Part shown: in pieces, positions 35,319 to 47,120 of the stretch
How positions within the stretch are numbered: the first letter of the stretch is position 1
Layout: every line of letters begins with the position of its first letter
Assembly: GCA_003996215.1 (NCBI GenBank)
Contig: QJPP01007235.1
Location: 1,922,001 to 1,986,000, forward strand
DNA: 64,000 nt
From: Jaltomata sinuosa
Lineage: Eukaryota > Streptophyta > Magnoliopsida > Solanales > Solanaceae
Direction of reading: 5' to 3'
Notes under the pieces: model-generated
What the model was told of the DNA's origin: nothing
What the model saw: the letters and a program-made list of their open reading frames with translations, nothing else
The model's database searches: none
Program-made: the position numbers and the translations under genes

Positions 35319-37874
35319 ATGGCGGCGTGGACGGCGGCGTGGACGGCGGCGGCGCGGCAAGCAGCTAACCTATCTCGATTCTCCACTTCCAAATCAGTTA
35401 GCGCAACCAATCAGGGCGCATTACTTATCCAGCGGCGCGGCCTTGCCGGTGGTGGTGGTAATGAACTTGTTCTGCTGAAACTTTAATCTGTTCGCAAATT
35501 GTATAATCTGCTTGTAAAAGCAATAGTAGAAATCCAGGGCGTTTGCTTGTAATGTTGTGATTCACGGACATTGGAAGTTGATATAAGGTCTCAGGTTCAA
35601 ATCTTAGCTGAGACAAAAAATTCAGGCGATTTATAATCATCTGTCCTGCCTTGGTGGACAGAGTTACTTGGTACATGTTGTTGGTGGGAGATGATACGTA
35701 TCACGTGAAATTAGTTTAGTTGTGCGAAAACTGGCCTGGACACCACGGTTATCAAAAAAAAAAGTTGATATAGGCTTTTGTCTTCCTTTTTACTTTGTAA
35801 ATTGTTTTGGAAATTAAAAACGTGTTATGCATATTCCTTGTTTCTGACTTGTTCATGATCAACAGTTACAAATGTCTTGCACTATTTGGTAGTAGTTTTT
35901 TTCCATTTTTTGTTTCTGCTATAGTGCCGTTGTCTTTTTTCTTTTTACTGATTTGGATTTCAAACTAACTGAGCAAGCTGAACTTTTTATACTACTGGGC
36001 TGAGCTTGTAAAATTGGTAAAGGAGAATTCATGTTCTCTTGTAAAAGGAGTTTCTAAGGTTCCATTGCATTTTTTATTTAGCTCCAAAATCCTTCTGTGT
36101 TACGTAACCCACTTTTCTGGCCAATCCAGCAAGATAGAAGATTGTATCCTTTCTATTAAATATCCAGCTTACCGTTTCTACTCAGTTAGATATGCAAATT
36201 AGACTCTTTATATTTTCTTCTTTGTCTTAATTGGCTTATGACCACCTCCATCCTTCTATATATTGCTTCCAATGCTTCCAAGATTGATTCGGAAAGCGGG
36301 GAAAAGGTTATGTAGAAGGGGCAATCAAATTCCTGGCTTTTGTTGTGTTCTACCACAAGAAAACAGTGCAAGCATATGAATGCCACTTAAACTTGGATTC
36401 AGATGAAGTTGTACCATGGAGTGAGATGATGACTAATATTCATTCTTTTCAATGCAGACCATCATGGACCTCCAAAGGTGAACTTTTGGCAGGATCCAAT
36501 GAGTCCATCGAAATGGAAAGAAGAGCATGTGAGTCTTTCAGATCTTTGTGATGTCTTTTCTACTTGTTTAAACTGTTATGGCTTTTCTTGGTTATTGGCT
36601 TCGACATTATCAGCTTGCTTGACATATGAAATTTCTGCAATTTGCTGTGAAACTTTACTGAAGCATCCCTTTACTTTTACCTGAGGAGTACTTTAGTAAT
36701 AGTAGAACTCTGAATGCGAGATGTCAGATAGAGAACTATTACCAGTACTTCTAATTTTCACCTATACATGGTTGACAACAAGTTAAAGTGGAGATTGGAG
36801 TGCCATTTTGAATTGGGGTTCCAGAAGAGTATATAGAATATTCAGTTCACCTGTGATTGTGGGAAATGATTTTCTCTCTACTACTAATTCGGAGTGATGT
36901 TTGCCTCTGCTAAAGTTATCTTTTAGACCACTGCAAAACTTACTCCATATCATATGCAGGTATGCATCCCAGTATACGTGTCTATATCTAGAAAGTTTTA
37001 CTCATTTTGGTAGGTTCCTTACATATCTATACCAAGGTCGGGCCTGTTTTGGATAGGCTCATCAAGGTACGTATTAGTGCAGAGTAGATTGGCAAAATCC
37101 ATTCTTTTGGCAACTTCGGCTTCTAGTTGTGATTGTGAATCACCAATTTATGGAGCCGTATCTTCAATAGTTCGATGACTAGAAGTCTTTTCAATTGGGT
37201 GCAATGTGATGTGTGGATAAAACAGGAGAGGATTTGCTAATTTGCTAAAAAAATTCACGTTGTATACTGTTATTAGTTTAATTTGATTACTATTTATATT
37301 GTTTTGGTTGTAACATGGAATTAGAATTTCTAGTCTCCAGTTAATCACATCTATGGTCCTTGTAGTTTGTGATCGTCTCTCTTACTGGTTGGGGGTTGGC
37401 CTTCTATGGAGGTTATAAGCTCTTCACAAAGGGAAAGAAAGAGAAGAAAGAAGAGGTACATTCTTCACATTTAACAACTTCATTCAAATATTTTGCTGTT
37501 GCTGGTAATGTTAAAGCATATATTTCGATGTCATTATCTCCTATATGTCCATATTATAAATGCCTATGAAATATTTTATCTATTTTTGCCATCTATTAGC
37601 TGATTGAGATTTGAATAAGAACTGACATAATAATAAAAGACCAAATGATCACCCATATGGTTTTACTAGTATATGGTAGATAAATCTTACTTTACCTTAT
37701 GAAGAAAAAAGGTATTACAGAGTTAACTGAACCTAGCAATTTCGTCATGTGGACATTTCATCTTGAACAGACTGCTATTCTCAAACTGTTCTTGAAATAT
37801 GATGTTTTCTCTATCTAATATCTGATCTCATTTGTTTCATCTCATGGCAGAAAGTTGGTGAAGGATCCCACTAA
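35319..37874 (+). CDS. Mitochondrial protein, complex I ESSS-like subunit (107 aa)
   Basis: Four exons: 35319-35457, 36458-36528, 37366-37455 and 37851-37874, total 324 nt. Junctions are GTG|GTAATG, ATGCAG|ACC, CAT|GTGAGT, TTGTAG|TTT, GAG|GTACAT and GGCAG|AAA. The N-terminus MAAWTAAWTAAARQAANLSR is an arginine-rich, acid-poor mitochondrial presequence. The conserved core is VNFWQDPMSPSKWKEEH. One transmembrane segment follows (FVIVSLTGWGLAFYGGYKLF, about 71-90), then a lysine-rich tail. From memory this matches the small plant proteins annotated as the ESSS (NDUFB11-like) subunit of respiratory complex I. The family identity is good, the subunit name less certain. Intron 1 holds a SINE. Confidence 0.8.
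35586..35761 (+). mobile_element. 5'-truncated SINE in intron 1
   Basis: Starts at the B box (AGGTCTCAGGTTCAAATC) and ends CACCACGGTTATCAAAAAAA. It is bounded by the perfect 11-bp direct repeat AAGTTGATATA at 35575-35585 and 35762-35772. It belongs to the same family as 32118-32322 but lacks the first part of the tRNA-like head. Confidence 0.8.
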
Positions 37875-38842
37875 TATTGGACGTGCCTAATCGCCTTGAA
37901 TTAAGCAGTTAGGGCTGTGTGGTCTTCATTTTTTGCCATGAAGCTAAGTGGGTTTCCCCCCATTTCCTCCACTTCTCTTATTGGGACTGAATTGTACATG
38001 AAATGTTGGACAATCAACTATGTATTTTATTTTTTTTTGCTTTCTGTAGAATGTCGGTTCATTTAGGAACACACTGCCTACTAAGCTGTCGTGTTTCTTC
38101 TTTTTGAAACAACTTTAGCTATCACTGGGTATGTTGTTGTTGATGAAACAACTTTAGTTATCCATTTGCATAACGATCATGAGTATGTTGGGGAGACGAA
38201 GTTTCCTCATTCCATTTATGTGTCGTTCTAACCAATTTGATTGCCTGTTCCTGATTAGATTCATACAATTCTAGCTGTTGAAGCAAACCAATGACAGGAA
38301 ACTGAACTTGAGGCTCAGTTAATGTAATATGTTGGTAGAAACATGGAACACTTCTACTTATGGTTTTTACGCAACGTTAAGCTCTCAATTGTTTAGAAAT
38401 GAACTGGTAATACCAGTTCAGCTATTTCTGAGAGATAAATATCGGACTTTTTCACCATGAATGGGATACCATGAACGTTTTGCGACTGAAATTTGACACT
38501 GCTGGACTAGCAGTGTACACCAAAACTCAAGGAATGAGAAGGCTCAAAAAGTGAAAAAAGTAAAATGAGAAAAAGAGTAAGAAACAAATTTTCTTAGTAA
38601 ACCACAAAAGCCAAAGAGCATATTTCTCTTGAATGTCAGAAATCCATGCTCCTTCATTTGACCACATAAATATACCAGATTCAGTTTATTGCTCCTCCTG
38701 CCATAGGCAGCGTCTGGCTTAGCTAAAAAGTTGGGAAGGAAGGGTCAAGGTGTGCATAACTGCGTATATTTTAGCCTCCTCAGACCCCACTTGTGGAATT
38801 ACATTAGCGATGTTGTTTATTACATCATAACACTGATCAACA

Positions 38843-38990
38843 CCTCAGCTGATGAGAAGCTAGAAAGTATTTTTTATAAACATGATAAGCTAACGTATAC
38901 ATCATAATACAATCAAAACCTCAGCTGATGAGAAGCTAGAAAGTATTTTTACAAACATGATAAGCAAACGTATGCTATGGTATACTATGG
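38843..38990 (+). repeat. 76-bp tandem duplication
   Basis: CCTCAGCTGATGAGAAGCTA begins at 38843 and again at 38919. Both are followed by GAAAGTATTTTT, ACATGATAAGC and AACGTAT with small differences. Confidence 0.85.
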
Positions 38991-39420
38991 GGCAACTGCA
39001 ATCAAGTATAGTGGTCACTTTTTCTAACATAATCAGCACTATTCTATAATACGTTGGCCATGTATCCGCGACTGTACAATCATGTACGACCATGCATGAC
39101 AAGCTATGCTGAAGGTGGTGTTCTTCGGCATTTCATGACCAAGAATAGTGCTTATGATAAGCTTCTCTTCATAGTTCATACCAATGTGGGATGCTCTTGT
39201 ATTCTTCCCATTCAGCTGCTGCTGCTTCCCCATAATCCCTAACGATGATTTCAATGAAAGAAGAAAACGAAGCAGCCTCATACCTAATAGGACAAGACCA
39301 GCAAAGGACTGTTAAAATATAAATCACCATTATGTTCGGAGGGTGCCATATATTCATATCAATTATACAACAAATTGTGTGGTACCAGCACCCAATGATA
39401 CATAGAAGGATCAACTCCGG

Positions 39421-39422
<2 letters not shown>

Positions 39423-39494
<72 letters not shown>

Positions 39495-39501
39495 CCCCCC
39501 C
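39423..39501 (+). repeat. Poly(C) run: 71 C, one G, 7 C
   Basis: C occupies 39423-39493, G is at 39494, and C at 39495-39501. Such a homopolymer is very rare in plant nuclear DNA. It is a G-quadruplex/i-motif candidate, a hypervariable tract, or an assembly artefact. Confidence 0.95.
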
Positions 39502-39765
39502 AAGTGAGGAATGCAGATAAAGCTGGACAGAAAATGACAATTTTGAAATGATATTGTACAACCTGTCCAAACAGTTCTACTGTGCATGGATTTTCTTTTC
39601 AAATAAAAAAGACGAATTTGAAGGAAGACACATCATATATATATATAATGTTTATAAATAGCTACAGTTTTCTTTGAACTGTGTTGTCCATCACATGCAT
39701 AGGCAAAGATGCAAAAAGAATCTGAGTGCTTTACCATATGCTACTGTATGACTGGAGATCACTGC

Positions 39766-42700
39766 CTAGTCCGCGTCTTTAACTTCTGCTTCTATATCAA
39801 CAATTCCGATAGAGGATTCCTTACCTGTAAAATAAATACATGAGGTGAAGTAGTCTCTAATCCAGATATATCAAGGGACAGATCGTGATTTAAGGACCTA
39901 ATGGTCAAAAGTTGCACAAATTTTGGCAGTATTCCACAGTCTAGCAGTTAAATCAAGTCTAATGAGGATCATTTCAAATTATCCAGGAAACATGTTCTGA
40001 AGATTCATCTCTTACTCTTAAAAAATTCTCGGACAGAAACTTATAATGAGAAGAAACATAAACCAAGTTTCCGCGGACTTTCAGGCCTTTTGAAGGCTTT
40101 AATCTTAGGGAAATATTTGAATACCCGCACTAACAGAGCACATAAGGATCACAAAGAAGTTAGAAAAGAAAGAGTTTTTTTTAATCCTTCTTGAAGGAAT
40201 CCACTCCCATATTTGTTTATGCTGGCTAACTTTCCAGAAGGAGAACTGTAAAAGTCGAGCTTATTTACGGGAGAGGTAGCAGTAACTATCATTAGATGAA
40301 CAACATTCCAAAAAAAAGAAAAAAGAACTTCACGAAATGAATACACTGTTAGTACCCCCTATTATGTACCAACTTCAGATAAATCGACTATGCACCTGAT
40401 AAAAAACACCATAACCAGTAAATGTTTTAAAAAGAAGAGTAAGAAAGATGAACCTTTCTTTGAACGAGTACTGAAATCACTGAATGCTTGACCAAATGTA
40501 GTTGACTGGTTGGAGAACGTTACTGGGTCTCTCACGAACTTATCACCAACAACTGCAGATATAAACTTATTTAGCCCAAAGACAATGTGTAGAATAACTC
40601 ATCAATAAAGATGATGCATGGAATACTTTAAATAACAAGCTTAGCTTGCATCGGTTAACATGATATGAATCATACCAATTTTGAACAAAGACTTTTGAAA
40701 TGGGAAAAAAGATCCAACATTTACACCAAGCAAGATAACAGAAAAAAGCAAAACATATCCAGAACTCTTAAGATATTAATTATCGCTATCAACATGTGAT
40801 GGCACTGCTGTATCCCAGTGCACTTTTAATTACCATTAAAAATATCAAAAATGTATATACTCCAAGGATCCAAAGGACATCGATGGAGAGAAGATAATGT
40901 TCAGGCAAAGAAGAGAAATACATGATAACATAAGGTTGCAGAATAAAATACAACACATGCAAGTTCCCATCAGCTCTCTTAAAAACCAACATGAGAACAA
41001 TAGTGTAACTAAATGAAACAAGAATCCATCAATCGATCAGCTATGAGAAAGTTGTCAAAAGAAGGGAAGACAAGCCAACTTAGAGTATCACTTTTAACCT
41101 GAGAATGGCTGAGTACAGAAAGGGCAAAGTTGAACCTCATCATTTAAAGTAGACCTGCACCGGGTGAAAATCAATGTTATGAGTAACTACCAAAAACAAT
41201 CAGGCCCCTGATTTCAAGTATTGCTCTTAAACAAGGTTCCATTTGATCTGACCTGAAAATTTGAAAATCATTCCCGCAGTTTGGGCACTGCACAGTAGAA
41301 TAAATCCATTAGCAAACACAGAAGGAAACATGTGCCATAAGAAGTTTGATAGTTGTTAGATGGACCCACAATTAATTTGGGGTGTGTTCGTATGAAGGAA
41401 AATGTTTTCTAGGAAAATAAGTGGATGTCATGTTTTCTAGGAAAATAAGACAAAGCAATGACTATTATCCTAAAAGTATTTGTATATAATCTAGACAAAT
41501 ACTATGGGAGATGGAAGTGGGGGTAGGGGGTATGGGGTGGTGGGGATGGGGGCTACGATGTGGTGGGGGTGAAAATGAGGTGTGCTGGAGGGTGGGGAGG
41601 CACAATCAATGTGGAATGCTACTTGTGGAACTTGTTTTCCCTACTTCCACTAGGGAAGTCATTTTCCTCACTTTTAAGGAACTTGTTTTCCTAGAGAAAA
41701 TGTTTTCCAAAAATTTTGACCAACTGAACATGGAAATCAGAAAACATTTCTGGAAAATGTTTACCTCCATACCGAACACACCCTTGATCTGCTTTTATTT
41801 TTTAAGAAATATATTTCTCATCACTGTAGCACCCTAAGAAGTGCACCTACAACAGAACAATCCTTATTCCTTACTGACTGGTAAAAGCATCATGCGCACA
41901 TTGTAAAAATATATGAGCAGAAGATGACCTATTGTTTATCACAAATAGTAGTCATTCTAGAAATTCTTTTTTCCAGTTGAAATTTAAGCATTTCATGTTA
42001 AGGATATAATAGAGCAGGTTGGATGATGCAGAACTTGAATCATTTTGAGATACTGAGAAGTGCAAAATCGATTTGCAGCGATAGAGCTACAATACAAATT
42101 GCATTTTCTGGATGAAATTTATGCATTTTAGTTGAAGCCTATAACAATAGAAGTCCTTGATGCAATGTAGTATATGACACATGTTGAGATGACCAAATCT
42201 ATAAAGTCTAATGAAGTGCGCATCAAGTTAATAGGGGAGAAAGTGATCTCATTGGGATCCATACACTAGAGGGGTTCGAATACCGGATCCCTTTAATGCA
42301 ATAAAGTAACTTAACCGGCACTTCAACACTTCATAACAATGGATGAGATATACTATCCACATAAATTTATAATCGGTCAAATGATTCAGCAGACTGCTTA
42401 AATTTGATATTTCACAGGCACAAGCAGATGCTTATGCAATTCTCAAAGCAGGCATTTTAAATAATAGGATATATGTGGCAAAGTGAAGAGATGCAAGTTT
42501 AGTTGCCTTACAGAGCTTTGAACTATATCTCGTCCAGCCCACCAAATAAAAGCTCCCAATCCTAAAATTGGAAGTAGAACTGCAAGGAGCTGGGAGCCAG
42601 AAAATGAAGGACAACTGTTAATATTCATAAGGTATGACGTGACAAGATAATCATAGCTAATACATGAAAAGCAGCAATACAGAGATCCACTGCATAACCG

Positions 42701-44263
42701 GAAAAAATTGTAATATGTTACTCACTAGTCCTTCAGATTTAAGCACTTTGCGAACAGCAATAACTTCAAAGAAATTTTAAAAAGTAGTGAATACAAACAC
42801 CTTTCGGAAACAGCCTCTCTACCTCCACGAGGTAGGGATAAGGTTTGCATACACTTTACCCTCTCCAGACCCCACCAGTGGGTTATCACTGGGTATGTTG
42901 CTGTTGTTGTTTTTAGTGAATACAAACACCCTAAATATGAAAGGATAAGCATCATCATAGTATAAACATGTCCCATCCACTGTGTTATCCTATGCATATT
43001 AAGTATCAGAAACAGCAGAATTAAAAGAAGTCTTCCAACTAGCGCGACTCAATTTACCTTAAAGGTAATACATGAGATGAAAGTAATTCTGGAAAAGAAA
43101 AAGGCTGAGATGTGTACCCAGGCTATGGAAAACCATGCTCACAAAAAAACTACTAATTTCTATCAATTCCGTGTAAAATCAAATATAGACATATCTCTAA
43201 TAACCAAACAACAATTACCTACTACGCCTCAATCCTACACAAGCTGGAGTCGGCTATATGAGTCCCACTTTTTCATTTAAGCTCATTTCATATCATCATC
43301 ATCATCAACAAACAACAACATACCCAATGTAATCCCATAAGTGGGATCTGGGGAAGGTAGTGTGTATGCAAACCTTACCCCTAGCTTTGGGAGGTAGAGA
43401 GATTGTTTTTGATAAACCCTCGGCTCAAGTAAAAGCATTACAAAGCAGTTCAAAAAACGAAAACAACAGAAATGAGAAAGCCAAGATAAAATACTAAAGA
43501 ACGCATGACAAAGCATACTAAAACGGAACAATCACTACAACAAAATTATACGATAATCGAAGTGCAAGAAACATTAAATAGTACAAAAATGGAATAACAA
43601 GAACACACTGAGTAATGCTACGACTACTAGTATGGAAGACAACTCTCAATTACCTTAACTAACCCTCTACCCTAGTCATCACACTAAATAAATATACCAT
43701 ATCTAATAACCAAATGAGACAGAAACAGAATCTAAATGCTCATATGCAAGCTAAGTGATGCTAGTTTCAAGAATATATATGTGTGTGTGTGTGTGTGTTT
43801 GAGAGGAATAGAGAAATACCCAAACAGAGACAATAGCATCCAAGATCCAACCCAGCTGACCAGTCATAGTGAGATAAGTTAGCCCAATTGCTAGAACAAG
43901 ATTACTCAACACTCTCACAGTTTCACTATTATCCCTCCCACCACCACCACCACCACTACCATCACCAATCCCATCAAATCCAAACCCTTGTTTGAATTTC
44001 ACAAAAACCATTCTCTTCTCACAACCCCATCTCTCCTCCTTCATCAAAATCCCATTTTTACCTGTCAAGAATGAAGATTTCTCCTTAAAACCTCCTAATT
44101 TGCTCCAACTACTACAAATTGACACTTTTCTTGTACTTAATTTAGTGAAACAATAACTGGGTCTCTGTAATTTCAGCCCAAGAAAGTTTGGTTTTCTGTA
44201 CAAAGCATCATGTGGTGCGTTTAAGGGTGATAAATTGATGGGAATTTGAGCAAGTGTTGTCAT
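39766..44263 (-). CDS. Predicted plastid membrane protein with double-CxxC zinc ribbon
   Basis: Six exons, minus strand: 44263-43820, 42589-42512, 41287-41253, 41154-41099, 40552-40454 and 39824-39766. The total is 771 nt (256 aa). Residues 1 to about 60 are Ser/Lys-rich and acid-poor, like a plastid transit peptide. A Gly-rich stretch near residue 110 precedes two hydrophobic segments: VLSNLVLAIGLTYLTMTG (about 118-135) and LLAVLLPILGLGAFIWWAG (149-167). Then follows a zinc ribbon, CPNC (Cys175/178) and CPFC (Cys196/199). The tail reads VVGDKFVRDPVTFSNQ and ends DIEAEVKDAD. Exon 4 (56 nt), with CPFC, is required: skipping it puts a stop in the next exon. The layout is a membrane-anchored metal-binding protein. 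I recall similar plant proteins but no function. Introns hold a MITE and TTG-tailed copies. Confidence 0.82.
41380..41783. mobile_element. MITE with GGGTGTGTTCG ends, in intron 2
   Basis: The left end is GGGTGTGTTCGTATGAAGGA. The reverse complement of the right end is GGGTGTGTTCGGTATGGAGG. Both are followed by inverted AAAATGTTTTC-type blocks. The 404-bp element includes a G-rich core (41516-41552). The target duplication is not clear. It lies in intron 2 of the zinc-ribbon gene. Confidence 0.7.
41516..41552 (+). other. G-quadruplex-prone G-rich tract
   Basis: At least four runs of 3-5 G are separated by 1-6 bases (GTGGGGGTAGGGGGTATGGG, then GTGGTGGGGATGGGGG). It lies inside the intron 2 MITE. 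On the transcribed pre-mRNA (minus strand) this is C-rich. Confidence 0.7.
42802..42913 (+). mobile_element. TTG-tailed retroposon with 17-bp TSD
   Basis: A 112-bp copy runs from TTTCGGAAACAGCCTCTCTA through GGTAGGGATAAGGTTTGCAT and CACTGGGTATGTTGCTGTTG. It is bounded by the perfect 17-bp direct repeat TAGTGAATACAAACACC at 42785-42801 and 42914-42930. It is strongly 5'-truncated. It lies in intron 1 of the zinc-ribbon gene. Confidence 0.85.
43200..43610 (-). mobile_element. Two adjacent TTG-tailed retroposon copies
   Basis: On the minus strand one copy runs from about 43610 to 43287 and ends in a degenerate (TTG)n/(ATG)n tail. It contains the reverse of AGGTAGAGAGATTGTTTTTG and GTAATCCCATAAGTGGGATC. 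Directly after it, 43200-43286 holds a different 3' end. On the minus strand this reads CATATAGCCGACTCCAGCTT, then GTAGGATTGAGGCG and a TTGTTGTTTGG tail. Both lie in intron 1 of the zinc-ribbon gene. Limits are approximate. Confidence 0.6.
43777..43798 (+). repeat. (TG)n microsatellite
   Basis: TATATATGTGTGTGTGTGTG lies about 20-40 bases inside intron 1 of the zinc-ribbon gene, close to its donor at 43819. Confidence 0.85.
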
Positions 44264-45342
44264 GGTAAAGTTCAATACTTTTTTACAGAAAAAGGGAAGT
44301 GAAATGAATCAAATAAGTAAGTTTATGTGAAGGGATATTAAAATTGAGAAAATAAAAGGGATAATAAAGACTCCATTTTTGCTAGCTTTTGTATTGTATA
44401 GTAAAGCAATTTTGCAGAGCTCGTCTTCTCTAACAGGATTTTTCCAGTCATACGTGGCCTAAAACACTCTCTTGTAGAAAGTGGGACCAGATTTTATATT
44501 TTTCTCTAAAAACATTATTTTTAGGGAGAATATAATAACAATTTTAGTGGTAAAGTTCTGATTATATAAAATAATACTACAGGTCTAACCTGACACGTGG
44601 ATAATTAAATGGTGAAATATTTAATAATTTTGAAAACTCGTGAATATTCCTGAGTAACAGGAACTATGATAAATATTTTAAATAATTGAAGATTAAATGT
44701 GCATAACTAAATAATATTAAAATTAAAATTTATCATGTGTATTACTCTTTCCATTCATTTTTCCTTGTCATATTTCGTTTCACGAGAGTCAATTTAACTA
44801 ATTTACAGAGCTAAATTAAATTAAATTAATTTAATATTTAAAATTTAGATGTTCGAAAACTATATAAAAAATATTATAAGTTGTTATCCTCTCTTATATT
44901 AATAAAATGAAAAAATAAATTTTGAAATATTGATCAAAGTTTATACAATTTACTCTCCATAAGCGAAACGTGACAAGTAAAAGTAATCAAAAGTTATAAT
45001 ATGCTTCTCTGTTTTATTTCAAAAGAAGTAGCCATTGCCTCAGCATCAGTTCTAATTAACTCACACCAAAATGTTCTAGTTGATCTGTCTAGTTCTAATA
45101 AGATCTTTTTTCATCTCTACATATCTTGAAATAGGTAATACAACAATACTCCCTGATGATAAAACTCTAGTTCTTCTTACTCCATCACTTTCTGCATATT
45201 TCTGACTCCATTTAAGGTTACATTATTTAATAGAAGAATCTATTAGTATACATCAACAAGCAAGTTCAAGATAACATATAAGCAATAGGAAGAAGTGACT
45301 GATGTCTGAAGATAATTTTTCACAACGATATACGTTGCATAA
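44264..45342. other. Spacer between zinc-ribbon and LAZ1-like genes
   Basis: Holds the zinc-ribbon gene promoter on the left, a Stowaway-like MITE (44742-44986) and presumably the LAZ1-like 3' UTR on the right. No coding sequence was recognised. Confidence 0.5.
44742..44986. mobile_element. Stowaway-like MITE
   Basis: Inverted ends CATTTTTCCTTGTCATATTT and ...ACGTGACAAGTAAAAGTAAT enclose GAGAGTCAATTTAACTAATT ... GATGTTCGAAAACTATAT, as in the other copies of this family. The TA target duplication could not be fixed. Confidence 0.6.
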
Positions 45343-47120
45343 TCACTCTTTCTTTTTATCTCCTGAACTTGTAACAGCTTCTTGGCGATATGGCGCTGCA
45401 GTGTATGCATGACGCATTAAGATAGAGAAGAAAACCATCTCCACGATCACTAGTACATTCTGAATACCTTCCTGAATGCGTTCCACCTCAAGCCAGAAAT
45501 GGTGAGATTTGATTATCCCTAGTCCTACCAGAATATTAAGCAGAATACCCTGCAGAGTGGTACAAGTTTCTTTTTTAGCATAACGAAAATTTACTGTAAA
45601 AGCAGGCTTCATAAAGAAATTCCGCGCTAATGGTTTGATTTTTATACCATTAGGAAATTTGGAAATGTAGTACATTCTAAGGAGCCGAGGGGTAAGGATG
45701 CGCACACACTACCCTCCCATACCTCATATGTGGGATTACACTGAATTTGTTGTTGTTGTAGAATATTCTAATCAATAATTCAGGTCTCATAAGGATGGAC
45801 AATATCCTTGTCAACAAAGAAAATAGCAGCAAAATTGAACTCCAATATGTAACTTACAAGAAAGCAAGAGATGAGACTGTAAGAAAGGATAAGAAATGTA
45901 CCTGCCAGAAGACGAAAAAGACAATTCCTTTGACACACAGGAACTTGGCTAGTGGCTTGTGAGGTGCCAACTCTTTCGCAAACACGTGGTAGAAAACCAC
46001 AAGAGAGTACAAAGCCAGTGAAACGGAGATGTTTAAAATGATGGTAAAGGTCCAGCTAACCCAACTAGGGTACACTCCAAGCATTTGTAAAACAATCATT
46101 AAGATGGAGCATACAGGGCGAATCACAACAAACTGCCATGTCCAGTTCTTGAGAAGCTTCAACGTGTGATGGTTCAAATGAGCAGTGTGAGGCTGCAGTG
46201 ACACAACAGTTAGCTTGTGACTGAGTACCATGACAACACTAAAACTGTAAATGTAACAAAATAAACGCTTCTAGGAGGCATCATGCTTTTTGTCCCGAAG
46301 AGGAGAGAGAGAGCACTGAAATGGTGTACTTATACGCCTAGCATCTGAGTTTGTAAACTTACTACACAGTAATAATAATTTGTCCATGTAAATTAGTAAG
46401 CAACTCAATGCAGGAGATTTACCTATCCATTGGTGCAAAAGAGTTGAAATAGTGCACTCTGTGCTTAACAGTATACTTTATAAGGCATGCTGAATGGAAT
46501 GTAATTTAGTTTTCATCCTTGTCGGCATCATCTCAAAATTTGTTCTCACAAACATGCACTGTTAATGATATATAAGAGTGACATGTACGCGTAATTCTAA
46601 TCACACATTGTACCTGGAAGAGTGTCATCGGGAATGAGTGGTGAATCTGTCTTCCCTTAATTTCATCAGGGACTATGTTTTTGCTTATGGATATGTTCAA
46701 GTAGGTGTACATCAACCCCAGGAACTTAGCCATCACCTGTATCACTTATAACAGAAGTGAGGAAACATACTCTGGTTGTACGAAACTGACAAGAACACAG
46801 CTCAACAAGTGATGCTTGATGAAGGCAGAAAATGTTAAGTTAGCTATATATTGACTTACAATTGCTTCATAACATTCTTTGACAGATTCCAAGAAAGTGA
46901 AAAAGGGTTTGCTTCCCATGAAATCGATCAAACCAATGAAGGAGATAATAGCATATAAGGGTGCCATGAGGACGATAACAATTATGGCCTTTTGCTCTTT
47001 AGGCTTCTTCCATGACGTAAAATGTTCTGTCACTAGCTGTATGCTGAAATGCAAAGACAGCATAAGACATATTGTGGATCCTATCAATGTGACTTGCCCA
47101 CGATCCAGATCCAATTCCAT
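45343..47120 (-). CDS. LAZ1/TMEM184 family (DUF300) membrane protein
   Basis: Four coding exons, minus strand: 47120-46860, 46736-46614, 46192-45902 and 45549-45343. The total is 882 nt (293 aa). All introns are in phase 0. The protein is a seven-helix membrane protein of the DUF300 / organic solute transporter alpha fold. Family motifs in order are KKPKEQKAIIVIVLMAPLYA, KECYEAIVMAKFLGLMYTYL, HHSFPMTLFQPH, FVVIRPVCSILMIVLQ, YHVFAKELAPHKPLAKFLCV, KGIVFFVFWQG and IKSHHFWLEVE. The tail is lysine-rich (SSGDKKKE). It lacks the long C-terminal extension of LAZ1 itself and so resembles the shorter LAZ1 homologues. Arabidopsis relatives act at the tonoplast/endomembranes in brassinosteroid signalling and cell death. 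A noncoding first exon near 49850-49950 is possible (donor CGC|GTAAGA at 49842). Confidence 0.93.
45693..45761 (+). mobile_element. TTG-tailed retroposon fragment
   Basis: GATGCGCACACACTACCCTC, ATGTGGGATTACACTG and TTTGTTGTTGTTGTAG form a short 3' end of the family. It lies in intron 3 of the LAZ1-like gene. Confidence 0.65.

Larger units (their letters stand above)
37875..39765. other. Convergent intergenic region
   Basis: Lies between the 3' ends of the ESSS-like gene (+) and the zinc-ribbon gene (-). It contains decayed TTG-tailed fragments (near 38125 and 38740-38815), a 76-bp tandem duplication (38843-38990) and the poly(C) run at 39423. The glycine- and proline-rich open frames at 39169-39602 are products of that run. 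Confidence 0.55.

Noticed and set aside
39169..39602. Polyglycine and polyproline open frames
   Set aside because: They arise from the 71-nt C run and its complement.
40552..41287. Direct joining of the 35-nt CPNC exon to the exon at 40552
   Set aside because: The phases do not match and a stop follows; the 56-nt exon 41154-41099 restores frame and supplies CPFC.
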